DNA of 64,000 bases from assembly GCF_028554725.1 (NCBI RefSeq), contig NC_071668.1:47039732-47103731 (forward strand), given 5' to 3'. This stretch comes from Zeugodacus cucurbitae. Lineage: Eukaryota > Arthropoda > Insecta > Diptera > Tephritidae. The notes under the pieces were generated by a model. It was not told the DNA's origin and ran no database searches. It saw only the letters and a program-made list of their open reading frames with translations. Positions 1 through 10,941 of the stretch are shown here, piece after piece (position 1 is the stretch's first letter; the number at the start of each line of letters is the position of its first letter). A program made the translations under genes and the position numbers.

Positions 1-892
1 ATTGCTTCCTTATGTATATATTGTAAAGTGAAGGAATAAGATGGAGTTCGAAATTGAGTTATATGGGAAGTTCTCGTGGTTGTGAACCGATTTCATCCAT
101 TTTCCACACGTGTCCAGGGTGTCAAGAAAATATTATATACCGAATTTCATTCGAATCGGTCGAGTAGTTCTTGAGATATGGTTTTTGACCCACAAGTGGG
201 CGATGCCACCCCCATTTTCCATTTTGTAAAAAAATCTGAGTGCAGCTTCCTTCAGCAATTTCTTCTGTAAAATTTAGTGTTTCTGACGTTTTTCGTTAGT
301 GAGATAACCCACTTTTAGTAATTTTCAAATTAGCCTTTGTATGGGAGGTGGGCGTGGTTATTATCCGATTTCAACTATTTTCATGGTGTGTGGTTTCGTA
401 CGAAAGAGAACCAACTGCAGAAATTTTGGTTTATATAGCTTTATTGGTTTGCGAGATACATACAAATAACCGATTTGGGGGAGGGGTCACGCCCACTTCC
501 CCAAAAAAGATACTTCCAAATATGCCCGTTCCTAGTGCGATCCTTTGTTCCAAACTTTACTTTTATAACTTTATGACTTAGTTAGGACACTTTATGTGTT
601 TTGGGTTTTCGCCATTTTGTGGGCGTGGCAGTAGTCCGATTTTGCCCTCTCACGGTCCCAAGGAACATATGTTCCAAGTTTCATTAAGATATCTAAATTT
701 TTACTCTAGTTATCCGTTACACGGACGGCCAAACAGATATTCGGAGTTTGACTCGCCTCGTCATCCTGATCATTTTGATATATATGTATAACCCTATATC
801 TAACTCGTTTATTTTTATGACTTACAAACAACAGTTATGTGAACAACACTATAACGATGTATATCTCTTAGCAACTTTTGTTGCGAGAGTAT
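1..892 (+). repeat. Dispersed GAGAGTATAAAA repeat, copy 1 (5' cut by window)
   Basis: Non-coding repeat that shares long blocks with copies near 30.6, 36.1, 39.6, 48.2, 49.6 and 51.3 kb. The blocks include a 'gtgggcgacgccacgccc'-type GC-rich island, a run of GGACGGAC-like motifs, and a right end reading TTGCGAGAGTATAAAA. No conserved ORF crosses the copies, so the short open frames in it are not genes. I recognise this sequence as very abundant in tephritid and related fly genomes but cannot give a formal family name. Confidence 0.8.
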
Positions 893-1164
893 AAAAAGAC
901 AGTGGCTACGCATTTTGTCCGAACAGACGAAAACACACCAGCTTTGAAAGTGTTCGATGCAGTACCCGCTGGCGGAAGCCGCTGAAGAGAAAGACCTCAA
1001 CGCCGTTGGAAAGACGAGGTGGAAATACCAAGTGAAGCCAGACTTGGTATTTCCAGTTGGGGCCAAAAAACAACAAGGAGGAATGAGTGGTGCGCTCTGA
1101 TGAATTCGGCTATAATCGCTTAAGCTGTTCCTACGCCAAATATATATATGTATATATAATTTAA
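893..1164 (+). mobile_element. RTE-type retrotransposon 3' end, truncated relic
   Basis: Matches the last part of the RTE reverse transcriptase copy at 61.4-62.9 kb. It covers the C-terminal arginine- and glycine-rich block and the shared 3' untranslated tail ending in CTACGCCAA followed by TA-rich simple sequence. Frameshifts and a stop make it non-coding. It abuts the right end of the dispersed repeat with the shared word AAAAAGACAG, so the repeat probably inserted at or recombined into this copy. Confidence 0.8.
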
Positions 1165-1221
1165 AATTTTTCACTAAACAGCTTACCATCTTAAGATCGA
1201 AAAATTGGTAAAACCATTAAA

Positions 1222-1262
1222 ACTCGGCTATAACCGCGCAAGCATTGTTCACGCCAGTTAAG
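1222..1262 (+). mobile_element. Solo RTE 3' tail fragment
   Basis: About 40 bp resembling the terminal block of the RTE family (CTCGGCTATAACCGC, then CACGCCA). It is probably an extremely 5'-truncated insertion. Confidence 0.5.
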
Positions 1263-2248
1263 AAGAAGACACTTCTTTCCTAATCCTCAAATTTATAAGT
1301 AAATCAAAGTTTAAAGTTCTCTTAGGGACAGTACATAAACCACTATAAATATTCACACAAGTACATATGTACTTTCAAACTCATATATGTAGACATTTAT
1401 GTTCATTATTAAGTTCCGTATTGAATCCATCCGAAATCAGCAGTAAATAAGATTCTCATAAACGTCGACACAAGAGCTGAAACAACTCATTCAGTTTTTT
1501 TGCGCCAATATCTCTAAAAACCTAACTATGTGCGTGTACTATGTAAACGAATATAAAATAAATACGTGTTCACTAGCGGGCGTGTGAACTGCAGAAGAGC
1601 AAGTTCGTGTTTATATGCATGTTGACATTCTGTCACGTGACAACTTTTGGCATGTGCACAAGTGTTTTGGGCGCCGCCAGACAAGTCAACTGCCGCTGGC
1701 TGAAACAGCAGCGGTCGTGTTGCCCTAGGAATGTGGCAAGAGCGAGGGTGGTGCTGGCATTGCATCACTGAAAGCTGCAACGCTCCACAGACAAACTTTT
1801 CGCCTTAAACAAAATTGGTTTGGTTGGTAGCCGCAACTACAAAAGTTTGTGGCTGTCAGTGAGAAATTAATTTGGACTGGAATATAAATTAAATGAAGTT
1901 CCTGTGCGCTTATCTGCTGGCACATCTATTGGATGTAATAACAAAATATGTTTAATGTTAATATTGTACACAATAATAATATAATATTTTCGAAAATGTC
2001 ACCCCTGCAATAAAGTTAAATTGTGCTGGACACTAGTCAAGTGTTATGTTTGGCATAAATGTCAAACTTGTCGGCCACATGCCGAACAATATAGATAACT
2101 GTCATACACTCAATTGTCAATCACGTAATTGACAGCTGGCAGTCATCCGTTCGAAAACTCTAAGCTGGTTATGACACTTTAAAAGCGACTAAAATTTTAG
2201 CAAATCACTTCATTCAAATTGGTTGAGAATATATGTACATATGTATAT
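1263..2248. other. AT-rich intergenic DNA, nothing recognised
   Basis: The short open frames on both strands have no recognisable motif. No inverted terminal repeats or tandem arrays were seen. Confidence 0.5.
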
Positions 2249-3985
2249 TAGGGGTATAACTTTTAACAATTTTTTCAAAAATAAAAAGTTACATGGCCAT
2301 ACATGATGAGCAATGGTGAAAAAATGTTAACTGCGTTTTTACTTTTTTGTTTTCTTTCAAAAAGTTCCCGCACCAACGCAATTGAATTTTTTTTTATTTT
2401 GATAAAAAAAAAAAATTGCAAAAAACGCGTTTAAAGTTTTCAAATCCCATAAGACTCAATGTAAAAATTTGCACTATTTTGTGGATATCTCAGAAACCAT
2501 GCATGATAATGATATAAAATTTTGATACAATATAAAACACTATAAAAATTACTTTTCGGCATTATTAACTCAAAAAAAGTATTTTTTGATTATTTTGCAA
2601 CAAATATTATTTATTATTATTTATATATAAGAAAAATATAATTTTGTTAATTCATTTTCTTTTTTTTTAATTACACATATATTTTATTTAAAGTTAGAAG
2701 CAATAAACTTAAGATTTAAACTGCGCTTAGATTTACATTTCGGATAAATGTCTTGTATCAATTTGATGGCTCGTTCTGCGCATATATTCGGGCGCTGTTG
2801 GTTTGCAATAAATGAGTCTTCCTTCACCCAGTGTTTTAAAATTTAAAAAAACATTTGTGTGCTGCTTTAAAAGGCTTTACCGATGTTTCTATTTTTGTGA
2901 AGTAATTTACATGAAAACGGTGGTCGGAAAACCATACATCATACCAAGCGCCGCATATCTATTAACAAATAGGCAACAGTTTTGTTCGGTGTTTGGCAAT
3001 GAGTATGCATGTCAAAATGCAGAGTATAACCCTTGAGTTCCAACGGGCGTTGCTTAGCGATGGTAGAGTCTTAAATTTTGTATAAGGAAAGATTTTTTTT
3101 TTTCATAATATTTGAACGCTTGTCCTAGCTCATACAGATACTGCATGTCATCGCGCCATTTGATGCATCTTACTTTCAATTTTTCTTTGCCTTGAGCGAA
3201 ACTTTGTTTTAGAGCATCGAAATTATTGGTCATTTCTGAAAATATATCGTACGGAATATTGATTTTCCATCCAGTGACTCATCCATTACATGTCTTAAAA
3301 TCAGATCTAAAATATGATATTGACAGCCCACATATTGCGGTGAATGTAAACCTTTTGTTGAAAAGTATTTTTTGAGTGAGATAACAGCTCCATTTTAATG
3401 TCCTATATTGACGGTTGTTGTATCACACACAATCATTTTGATGCAGCCCCACAGTTGAAAATTATCTAGAACTTCCTTGATGCCTTCAAATATGGTTGAA
3501 CTTCTTCCTTTATCAAGATCCAAGACCGGCAATCTTACTTCTCTGAACTCATTTTTTAAAATATATGTGTAATTAAAAAAAGAAAAATAAATTAACAAAA
3601 ACTATATTTTTCTTATATATAAATAATAATAAATAATATTTGTTTCAAAATAATCAAAAAATACCTTTTTTGAGTTAATAATGCCGAAACGTAGATTTTA
3701 TAGTGTTTTATATCGTATAAAAATTTTATATCAATATCATGCATGGTTTCGGAGATATCCACAAAATAGTGCAAATTTTTACATTGAGGCTTATGGGATT
3801 TGAAAACTTTAAACGCGTTTTTTGCAAATTTTTTTTTTATCAAAATAAAAAAAAATCATTCGTTGGTGCGGGAACTTTTTGAAAGAAAACAAAAAAGTAA
3901 AAACGCAGTTAATATTTTTTCACCATTGCTCATCATGTACGGCCATGTAAATATTATGTTGCAAAAAAGTTATACCCCTAATGTA
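2249..3985. mobile_element. DNA transposon relic with ~400-bp inverted terminal repeats
   Basis: The first ~410 bp (2249-2660) are repeated inverted at 3560-3985, with ends GGGGTATAACTTTT and AAAAGTTATACCCC and TA on both flanks. The central part encodes on the minus strand scraps of a transposase related to the intact protein at 44.1-46.5 kb. The TIRs are conserved but the gene is not, so this is a non-autonomous or dead copy. Confidence 0.8.
2690..3598 (-). pseudogene. Decayed transposase related to the 44-46 kb family
   Basis: The minus-strand frame at 3395-3598 contains a CDTTTVNIG block that corresponds to FDTTSTNTG around catalytic residue D382 of the 747-residue transposase at 44.1 kb. 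At about 2695-2830 another minus-strand frame reads CAERAIKLIQD, matching NDTAERGIKFIKD near E713 of that protein. The two blocks are in the expected order but joined by stops and frameshifts, and the N-terminal half is absent. Function is lost. Family membership rests on these two motifs only. Confidence 0.6.
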
Positions 3986-4000
3986 TATATGTATGTATTA

Positions 4001-4700
4001 GAGCTCTTGGTATTCGACTAATCGACTAACCGAATAGGGCATTATTCGAATAATAATATTCGGTTTGCACTATTCGGATAGTCGTCAGTTATCGACTATT
4101 CGATTATCCGCTCATTTTCGACTATTCGGTTAACCGTTCGTTGTCGACTATTCGAATAGTGCAAGTTAATCAATTTTCTTATTTTTATTGAAAAAAGGGA
4201 AACATTAAAACTAACGATTAACTTGCTTTAAAATGCAAAGAATAACAATGATGTCACGGGAACCATAAAGTAATGACATAATAGTTTTTAACCATTTCAA
4301 CAGGGCGAGTGTATTAAATCAGTATTTTTCATAAAACGTCTATTTTGATATAAGAAAGTTAAAAAGTTAAAAGGTTAACATTTGTTGGTTGCAAGCAGCT
4401 TCTACGTGGTGCCACAATGTGTCCAGCAATGGAGAACGTCCTCTCTGATTCTGATAAAGTGGCTAGAATGCGGAAACTTTAAAAAATCAAAAGCTGTTTG
4501 GATTTCAAACAATTTTCATTTATTCGAATAGTGACAGTATAACTATTCGAATAACCGCAGTTGAACGACTATTCGAATAGTCGTAACATTGCGATTAATC
4601 GAATAGTACTAACCGGTTAATATTCGTACGAACGGCTACAAACCGAATATTCGCATAATCGGTTTTCAGGTTCATCGAATAATTTTAAGAGCCCTAATAT
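4001..4700. mobile_element. Non-autonomous hAT-type relic rich in CGACTATTCGAATAG motifs
   Basis: The ends are inverted repeats (AGAGCTCTTGG... and ...TTAAGAGCCCTAAT). The word CGACTATTCG and its complement recur many times near both ends. On the minus strand, at about 4380-4455, a frame reads SESERTFSIAGHIVAPRR followed by a short hydrophobic tail. This is the conserved end of the hAT C-terminal dimerisation domain. The rest of the transposase is missing, so this is an internally deleted, decayed copy. No exact 8-bp target duplication was found. Confidence 0.7.
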
Positions 4701-5214
4701 GTATGTATGTGTTTATGCAATAATTTCAGACTACATTTAGATAATTACATTGGTTCATAAAATGCCGTTAAATTCAAATGCCAAAAATTACAAAGCTTAA
4801 AAAAATTAAGCTGGATAACTAGAATTTTGTAGAGAGGAACACAGTAGAGGCCGGCATTTGTGAACAACATTTTTGAAAACTGGCGTGGCTGCTATTTCAG
4901 CGTAACCGTACAGAAAACATCTCGAAAATTTCTGAAATTGTTTTAGATGGCCGTAAAATGAAATTGAATGACTTTTTTATTTGAGGCCGAAGACTCCATT
5001 TTGAGGCAATGACTCTAGGTCATCCGCGTAGTAGACGAGATTAACCCTAGAACACTAACAATACTTTGTAATCACTAAGTTGCTCTAAAAAAGGACAATC
5101 TCGCACTGCTGATCCAATCGGCAGTCCGTTGAATCGTTATTTTTAGCACCAATTCACATTTTCATCTAGAAAAGATACCGACATAATTTCATCAACAAAT
5201 TTTACAGATTACTT
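4701..5214. other. Intergenic DNA, nothing recognised
   Basis: No coding block or repeat was identified. It may include the eroded 3' part of the mariner relic described at 5215-5268. Confidence 0.4.
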
Positions 5215-5268
5215 AATATGTTCGGTATCACATCCGTTATATCTGACTGGGAGATTTCGTGAGATAAC
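5215..5268 (-). pseudogene. Mariner-type transposase relic, C-terminal piece
   Basis: When the hAT insertion is ignored, the minus-strand frame crossing 9044 into 5268 reads NFGERVISRNLPV. This matches NFGEQFISRNGPV of the intact mariner transposase at 9741-10826. The hAT target duplication GAGATAAC lies exactly at the break, so the relic was a single sequence before the hAT arrived. Confidence 0.65.
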
Positions 5269-5593
5269 TAGGAATGCAAACATCGTGAAATGAAACATCG
5301 ATCGATCGATGTATCGATGTTTCTTCAACAATATCGAAATCAAAAACATCGGCCATTGAAACGTCGATGGATTTTTGAACTTTTTTAATGTATTTTATTA
5401 GTGAGCATAAAAAGCTTATTTCAGAACCATAAATAAGTGAAATACAGTAGTACGCCTTTAGTTGATATATATTTCAGCTACCTATTAAAACCTTTTCTAA
5501 ATAAATAAAAGATATAAATAGTTTTTGAACAAACAACAAATTATTTATTTAAAAAAGAATTTAAAAATAACAATTTGGAAAGTCTTTTTCCTG

Positions 5594-6535
5594 TCAACCG
5601 ATTTCTTTGCTGCGTGATCGTTGCTCCAGCTTTAGAAAACAGTCGTTCACTAGGGACTGAAGTGGCCACAATAGATAAATATTTGGAAGCTTGTTTATAC
5701 AATTCAGGAAATACATTTTCATATCATCCCACATTTCTGTTGGATTCTGATTGATAGAAGCAACAGACGATCCAAGATACATTTGCACTTCAACTTCTGT
5801 TGTTGTAATAGCAGATAAATTGGAAAACTTACATTTCATATTTTGGTGGGCCAACTGTTTATGATGGCTCCAAATATCAAACGGGTTTTCTGTTGCACAC
5901 TCATCCGAAGATTACGACGTACTAACGCCGTTATTTGCATCCTTTATGAAACTATTTAAATATAAAACTGTTTTGTTTTTAAACAGTGCATCTTTAAAAT
6001 GTAATTTGAATCTCGGATCCAAAACAGTAGCCAACGCCAGAACTGAATTAAATTCAAGTTTGTCAAATCTCTTATTCATGTTCTTTTGTAGTTCACTTTT
6101 TAGTTCCCCTACAATAGCATCTTGAGCTGAAATTTTTGTCAGAGCTTCAGTTAAACAGCTTACTAACGGTATAACCTTGCTAATGGTAACGTAGGTATCA
6201 GCCGAAATCTCCCTGGTCACAATTTCAAAACATTTTAATAATTCAATCACCTCCTTAATTTTGTTCAGCTCGGAGGCATTAACCATAGAGGGTGCTTCTT
6301 GGTGAGTGAGCAGTACTTCACTTAAAATAGGGGCTAACTGGACAAATCTCTCTAACATATAAAAACATGAATTCCATCGCGTTCTAACATCAAGAATCAT
6401 TTTCTGGGTATTACTTGTAGAAGCCCCGGTGTCTATTTGTTTCTTCCGCAATTTATCACTGGCATTAACACTTCGTTTAATAAACTTAACTTGTTTTGGT
6501 TCCGAATGCGGCGTAGTTATCGAGGAGCATTCTGC
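5594..6535 (-). pseudogene. hAT transposase, central and C-terminal parts
   Basis: A DDE-type cut-and-paste transposase of the ZBED/hAT group. The frame at 5912-6451 shows the LDVRTRWNSCFYML motif of the hAT core, followed by a helical insertion-domain region (VISKVIPLVSCL-like). After a frameshift near 5700 it continues with KYLSIVATSVPSERLFSKAG and a basic tail, the hAT C-terminal dimerisation domain. The upstream frame extends to about 6535 (VNASDKLRKKQ), where similarity stops abruptly at the boundary with the nested relic. Frameshifts and the missing middle make it non-functional. Confidence 0.85.
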
Positions 6536-6735
6536 ATTATCTTAATTAATAACTTCTAAACGAAAAAAGATATTTTCAGAAGATTTTTTTTCACAGCTCA
6601 GAAAAAAGTCATAGAATTTTTTTAGAAAAAACATTTTGTTTAATTTTTTTTTTTTTATTTTTAAAATTTTTTTTAATTTTTTTTTATTTTTTTTTTTTTA
6701 TTTCAAAAATTTTGTTTACCTTCAATAAACAAATT

Positions 6736-8019
6736 TTATAAATCAAAATTATCTTCGGAATCAGAATCAGGCATATCTAGATGCTTCATTAAAAGCAAGC
6801 TCTTAACATCATCGTCCATAATAATATTTTTTGATGACCCATTTGACAATGAAGATATCAAAGGGTCAGACGAAACTAATAAAGCATTTATGATATCTTC
6901 CATTGTATTTTTCCTGGAATTTTTTCTTGTATTGCTCTCGCGTATGTTTCGATAGTCCTTGTTCCTGGCTTCAAGGGCTTCTTCGGACATCATACCAATC
7001 GGAAGGGAAAAATGGTTTATTATATCTGCTCCATGAATTAAAATTCTGTGAACAGACGATGGCATGTAAAACCAGGAGTATGCTTTAACAAAAATTTCGG
7101 CAGTTTCCAATGTGTAAGATCCGAATGCGTCCGAATTTATGTCGTATCCACAAGTCAATGCTCGTAAGATTACGCTAAATCGATATATTAAATCATAGCT
7201 TACTCCTGTTATACGAGCAGCCAAATTTGGTTGTTGGAAAAACCTCCTTAATAGGAAAGCTTTTCACCAAATTTAGATCGTTCATATTTTTGGGAGTCGC
7301 GCTACAGATTCCGCATGTTTGCGAAGCCGATTCCGATATGACTTCTGCACTATCAATGGTACCATACAAATTGTAAATAAATATTGATCTATCATCTCTC
7401 CATCGAAGTCATTAAATTTTTACCTGTAAGTAGAATGGCCGCTGCTGCCTTCACAACCCCATTTGTAGATAGCACTTAATTGGGTGTTATTGTTATTTTC
7501 AATTTGGTTTTGAAAACAATAATCCTAGCAATCGTATAGTCTACTAAGCTTTGTAATGGTACTTCAGCGAAATGATCAGTGACCGTGATGACACTAGGAT
7601 AGCATTTTTTTTCGCACAACGCAGTTTGTCGTAGCATGGATATATATCGGCATTTTGTCCTTTAGCGGCTCTCTCCATGTGGTAATAATTTCGGAAGATG
7701 ATCTTTCAATCAATAGTAACGGCGTATCTAGCCATTCCTGGTTTTTGTTTCTTCTACAGTTTTTCCACTTTTCTACAAGCTTAGTAGTAAAATTTCGCAG
7801 CTTTTTGCCAATCTCGTACTGCTCCTCCTGAGTATATTTAAGGTTTTTGAGAACAGTACCAAATACAAAGTTTTCCATGGTGAGAAATTTCTTGGTTGGG
7901 ATCGCTTCTTCATTCCATACTAAAAAAAGTACCCAGTTTGCTATCGACATTGTTCCTAAAAAGTTCCATGATTTAAAGGTTAGCAGGTAATAGCAGTTCA
8001 TATTACACATTTTGGACAC
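6736..8019 (-). pseudogene. Unclassified transposase-like gene relic inside the hAT
   Basis: Two open blocks (7594-8019 and 6736-7224) lie in the same order on the minus strand, with a degraded link between them containing SQTCGICSATPKNMNDL. The C-terminal block has VHRILIHGADII, SEEALEARNKD and SDPLISSL. I recognise this arrangement from an uncharacterised transposon-associated protein family common in aphids and other insects. I do not know its superfamily name. It does not match hAT, so it is probably a second element inserted in the hAT between about 6540 and 8450. Its termini were not found. Confidence 0.55.
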
Positions 8020-8479
8020 ATTTCACATACTTCCATCTAAAAAAAGAGTTAGACCTAATCCGTGCGAATGTTGTAACTTCTACTCCATGAACGACAGGTG
8101 CACGCTAGTGCGGGCTAGTTGTTAATACACTTAATTACCACTACGTTTTATGAACAACACATTTACAGACCGGTCACTAACACTGATTTTTTTATGTAAT
8201 ACATACCTTGAAAATAAAAAGCCACACTTTTAATAAAACAAATAAAAATTTTAAATTTCACAGGAGCTCGAAATCAGTGCGCACAACAAAGAAAAAATAT
8301 TGTAAAGCACTTGCTAAAACATATTTTGTGTTTGACAGCTCACAGCTGATGATCAGCTGATCGTAGAGCTTATAAAAAACCGCCAAAAATCTAATCAAAG
8401 CATCTGTTATCGATTTGTGAAAAAAATTAACGTTTTTTCAAATTTGAAAATTTGAATTAAATGCCGCTAGCGAGGCCCA

Positions 8480-8545
8480 ATCGCCCACTGTGGCGTGACA
8501 GCGAAGATTCGACGTGTTATCTGATGTTTTTAATTTCTTGCAAGA
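8480..8545 (-). pseudogene. hAT transposase BED-finger remnant
   Basis: The minus-strand frame reads SDNTSNLRCHATV, resembling the second half of a BED zinc finger. It sits upstream of the core domain blocks in the transcription sense, as expected for the N terminus of the same hAT transposase. Confidence 0.5.
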
Positions 8546-9043
8546 ATATGAATTTCTTATAAAGAAGCTCCAGACCTTGCTTTTTATTCAGCAGCAGCAT
8601 TTTGAAAATCTGAAATGTTATGTACAATATTTAAACGTCTAATGCGATTATTTACATATATTTTATATTCACTACACCTGTAATAAAGTTGTGATTGATA
8701 ACAGATGAATTCGAAACAACACTTATATTAAACGCTCAAAAACAACTTCTAACACACATAGCACGAAATAGACTGTCACACAAAATGTATTTTCGATTTT
8801 TTGTGAAACTTATTTCGCATTAATTCATAAGCGACTTCTCAGTATTACTCAAGTGCACATTCAACCAACGAATTCTCCGTAGCAGATGTTTTCGCATTAA
8901 TACCCAGAAAAAGTGCTGCAAAGATGTGGAGTAAAATTAAAAAAAAAAACATCGATCCAGGCAACATCGATGTATCGATATTTTTAGAATCACAACATCG
9001 ATCCAGGCAACATCGATGTATCGTTTGCATCCCTAGAGATAAC

Positions 9044-9374
9044 ACGTTCACCAAAATTGATTTTCAATAAATCGATTGAGACATGTGTGGCTTGTGGCGA
9101 GATCCTCAGCCAAAACTGAGCCTAATCGCTGATGACCATAAATTGGACGTAGTGCTTCTAAAGTTGAGGCCACAAACTCCGAATTTCGGTAGTATAAATA
9201 ATTATAATAATTTCGACTCGTTGTTGAATCGTACATATATCTTTCCATGATGAAATGGCAAATCTTAGTGAAGAGTAATGCCAAAAGAGCGGGAAAAAAT
9301 ATGGCGTCGTTTGCTGTCTCCTTCGGTCTACTTTTGTAGCGTCCCTTTATAACACCTCCAAATAATTTCAACAT
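9044..9374 (-). pseudogene. Mariner-type transposase relic, N-terminal piece
   Basis: An open minus-strand frame includes STLEALRPIYGHQ, matching the NVFRALRPIYGLHN block near residues 26-38 of the intact mariner protein next door. It then jumps to the GATCHTA region (SPQATHVS), so a large internal deletion preceded the hAT insertion. It is a diverged relative of the 9635-10939 element, not a duplicate of it. Confidence 0.6.
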
Positions 9375-9634
9375 AGATTATATATACATTTAAAGTAATA
9401 TTTGAAATCGTTAACTTCAAACAATATCTTTTGGGCGGCTTTTAAAACTGTTACGGTAAACATCAAGTTACCGGTGTATAAGGGCGGAAGTGTTCTAAAT
9501 TCATAATTTCTCTGCTGGTAGTTTAGATGAAATGTAAATGTAGAAAATTGTTACGAAATTTAAATTAATTAAACTTAAGCAGATTACATTATTATACTTT
9601 ATTGTCTACTTTAACAGCCTGATTGCTACATGTA

Positions 9635-10939
9635 AAGGGTGATTTTTTAAGAGCTTGATAACTTTTTTAAAAAAAAAAACGCATAAAATTTGCAATTCTC
9701 ATCGGTTCTTTATTTGAAACGTTAGATTGGTTCATGACATTTACTTTTTGAAGATAATTTCATTTAAATGTTGACCGCGGCTGCGTCTTAGGTGGTCCAT
9801 TCGGAAAGTCCAATTTTGGGCAACTTTTTCGAGCATTTCGGCCGGAATAGCCCGAATTTCTTCGGAAATGTTGTCTTCCAAAGCTGGAATAGTTGCTGGC
9901 TTATTTCTGTAGACTTTAGACTTGACGTAGCCCCACAAAAAATAGTCTAAAGGCGTTAAATCGCATGATCTTGGTGTCCAACTTACGGGTCCATTTCTTG
10001 AGATGAATTGTTCTCCGAAGTTTTCCCTCAAAATGGCCATAGAATCGCGAGCTGTGTGGCATGTAGCGCCATCTTGTTGAAACCACATGTCAACCAAGTT
10101 CAGTTCTTCCATTTTTGGCAACAAAAAGTTTGTTAGCATCGAACGATAGCGATCGCCATTCACCGTAACGTTGCGTCCAACAGCATCTTTGAAAAAATAC
10201 GGTCCAATGATTCCACCAGCGTACAAACCACACCAAACAGTGCATTTTTCGGGATGCATGGGCAGTTCTTGAACGGCTTCTGGTTGCTCTTCACCCCAAA
10301 TGCGGCAATTTTGCTTATTTACGTAGCCATTCAACCAGAAATGAGCTTCATCGCTGAACAAAATTTGTCGATAAAAAAGCGGATTTTCTGCCAACTTTTC
10401 TAGGGCCCATTCACTGAAAATTCGACGTTGTGGCAGATCGTTCGGCTTCAGTTCTTGCACGAGCTGTATTTTATACGGTTTTACACCAAGATCTTTGCGT
10501 AAAATCTTCCATGTGGTCGAATAACACAAACCCAATTGCTGCGAACGGCGACGAATCGACATTTCACGGTCTTCAGCCACACTCTCAGAAACAGACGCAA
10601 TATTCTCTTCTGTACGCACTGTACGCATTCGTGTGGTTGGTTTAATGTCCAATAAAGTAAACTGAGTGCGAAACTTGGTCACAATCGCATTAATTGTTTG
10701 CTCACTTGGTCGATTATGTAGACCATAAATCGGACGTAAAGCGCGAAACACATTTCGAACCGAACACTGATTTTGGTAATAAAATTCAATGATTTGCAAA
10801 CGTTGCTCGTTAGTAAGTCTATTCATGATGAAATGTCAAAGCATACTGAGCATCTTTCTCTTTGACACCATGTCTGAAATCCCACGTGATCTGTCAAATA
10901 CTAATGCATGAAAATCCTAACCTCAAAAAAATCACCCGT
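9635..10939 (-). mobile_element. Mariner/Tc1-superfamily element, apparently intact
   Basis: A 1,305-bp unit with ends AAGGGTGATTTTTT and AAAAAAATCACCCGT, flanked by the TA dinucleotide expected of this superfamily (9633-9634 and 10940-10941). It contains one complete transposase gene on the minus strand and little else. The lack of decay suggests recent insertion. Confidence 0.92.
9741..10826 (-). CDS. Mariner-type DDD transposase, 361 aa, full length
   Basis: Cuts and rejoins the element at TA targets in the nucleus. The N-terminal ~110 residues form the helix-turn-helix DNA-binding region (NEQRLQIIEFYYQN; later SIRRRSQQLGLCYSTTWKIL). The catalytic domain shows FSDEAHF (D159), WFQQDGATCH (D252) and RSCDLTPLDYFLWGYVK (D289). 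The second and third acidic residues are 36 apart, and the third is Asp not Glu, so this is neither classical DD34D mariner nor DD34E Tc1. The start codon is the first in frame, 113 bp inside the right TIR end. No stop or frameshift is present. It is probably active or recently active; I do not know the formal subfamily name. Confidence 0.93.
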   Translation of the reverse strand: MNRLTNEQRLQIIEFYYQNQCSVRNVFRALRPIYGLHNRPSEQTINAIVTKFRTQFTLLDIKPTTRMRTVRTEENIASVSESVAEDREMSIRRRSQQLGLCYSTTWKILRKDLGVKPYKIQLVQELKPNDLPQRRIFSEWALEKLAENPLFYRQILFSDEAHFWLNGYVNKQNCRIWGEEQPEAVQELPMHPEKCTVWCGLYAGGIIGPYFFKDAVGRNVTVNGDRYRSMLTNFLLPKMEELNLVDMWFQQDGATCHTARDSMAILRENFGEQFISRNGPVSWTPRSCDLTPLDYFLWGYVKSKVYRNKPATIPALEDNISEEIRAIPAEMLEKVAQNWTFRMDHLRRSRGQHLNEIIFKK

Positions 10940-10941
10940 TA

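Larger units (their letters stand above)
5269..9035. mobile_element. hAT transposon with perfect 8-bp target duplication
   Basis: The ends are TAGGAATGCAAAC and GTTTGCATCCCTA. They are flanked by GAGATAAC at 5261-5268 and again at 9036-9043, an exact 8-bp duplication as expected for hAT. Both subterminal regions carry repeated CATCGATGTATCGATG words, likely transposase-binding sites by analogy with other hAT elements. The interior holds a broken hAT transposase on the minus strand and a second, unrelated transposase relic. The element inserted into an older mariner relic. Confidence 0.9.

Noticed and set aside
348..791. Open frames of 65-77 codons in the dispersed repeat, with counterparts in other copies
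   Set aside because: Frames are not conserved between copies (shifts and stops differ), so the repeat is non-coding.
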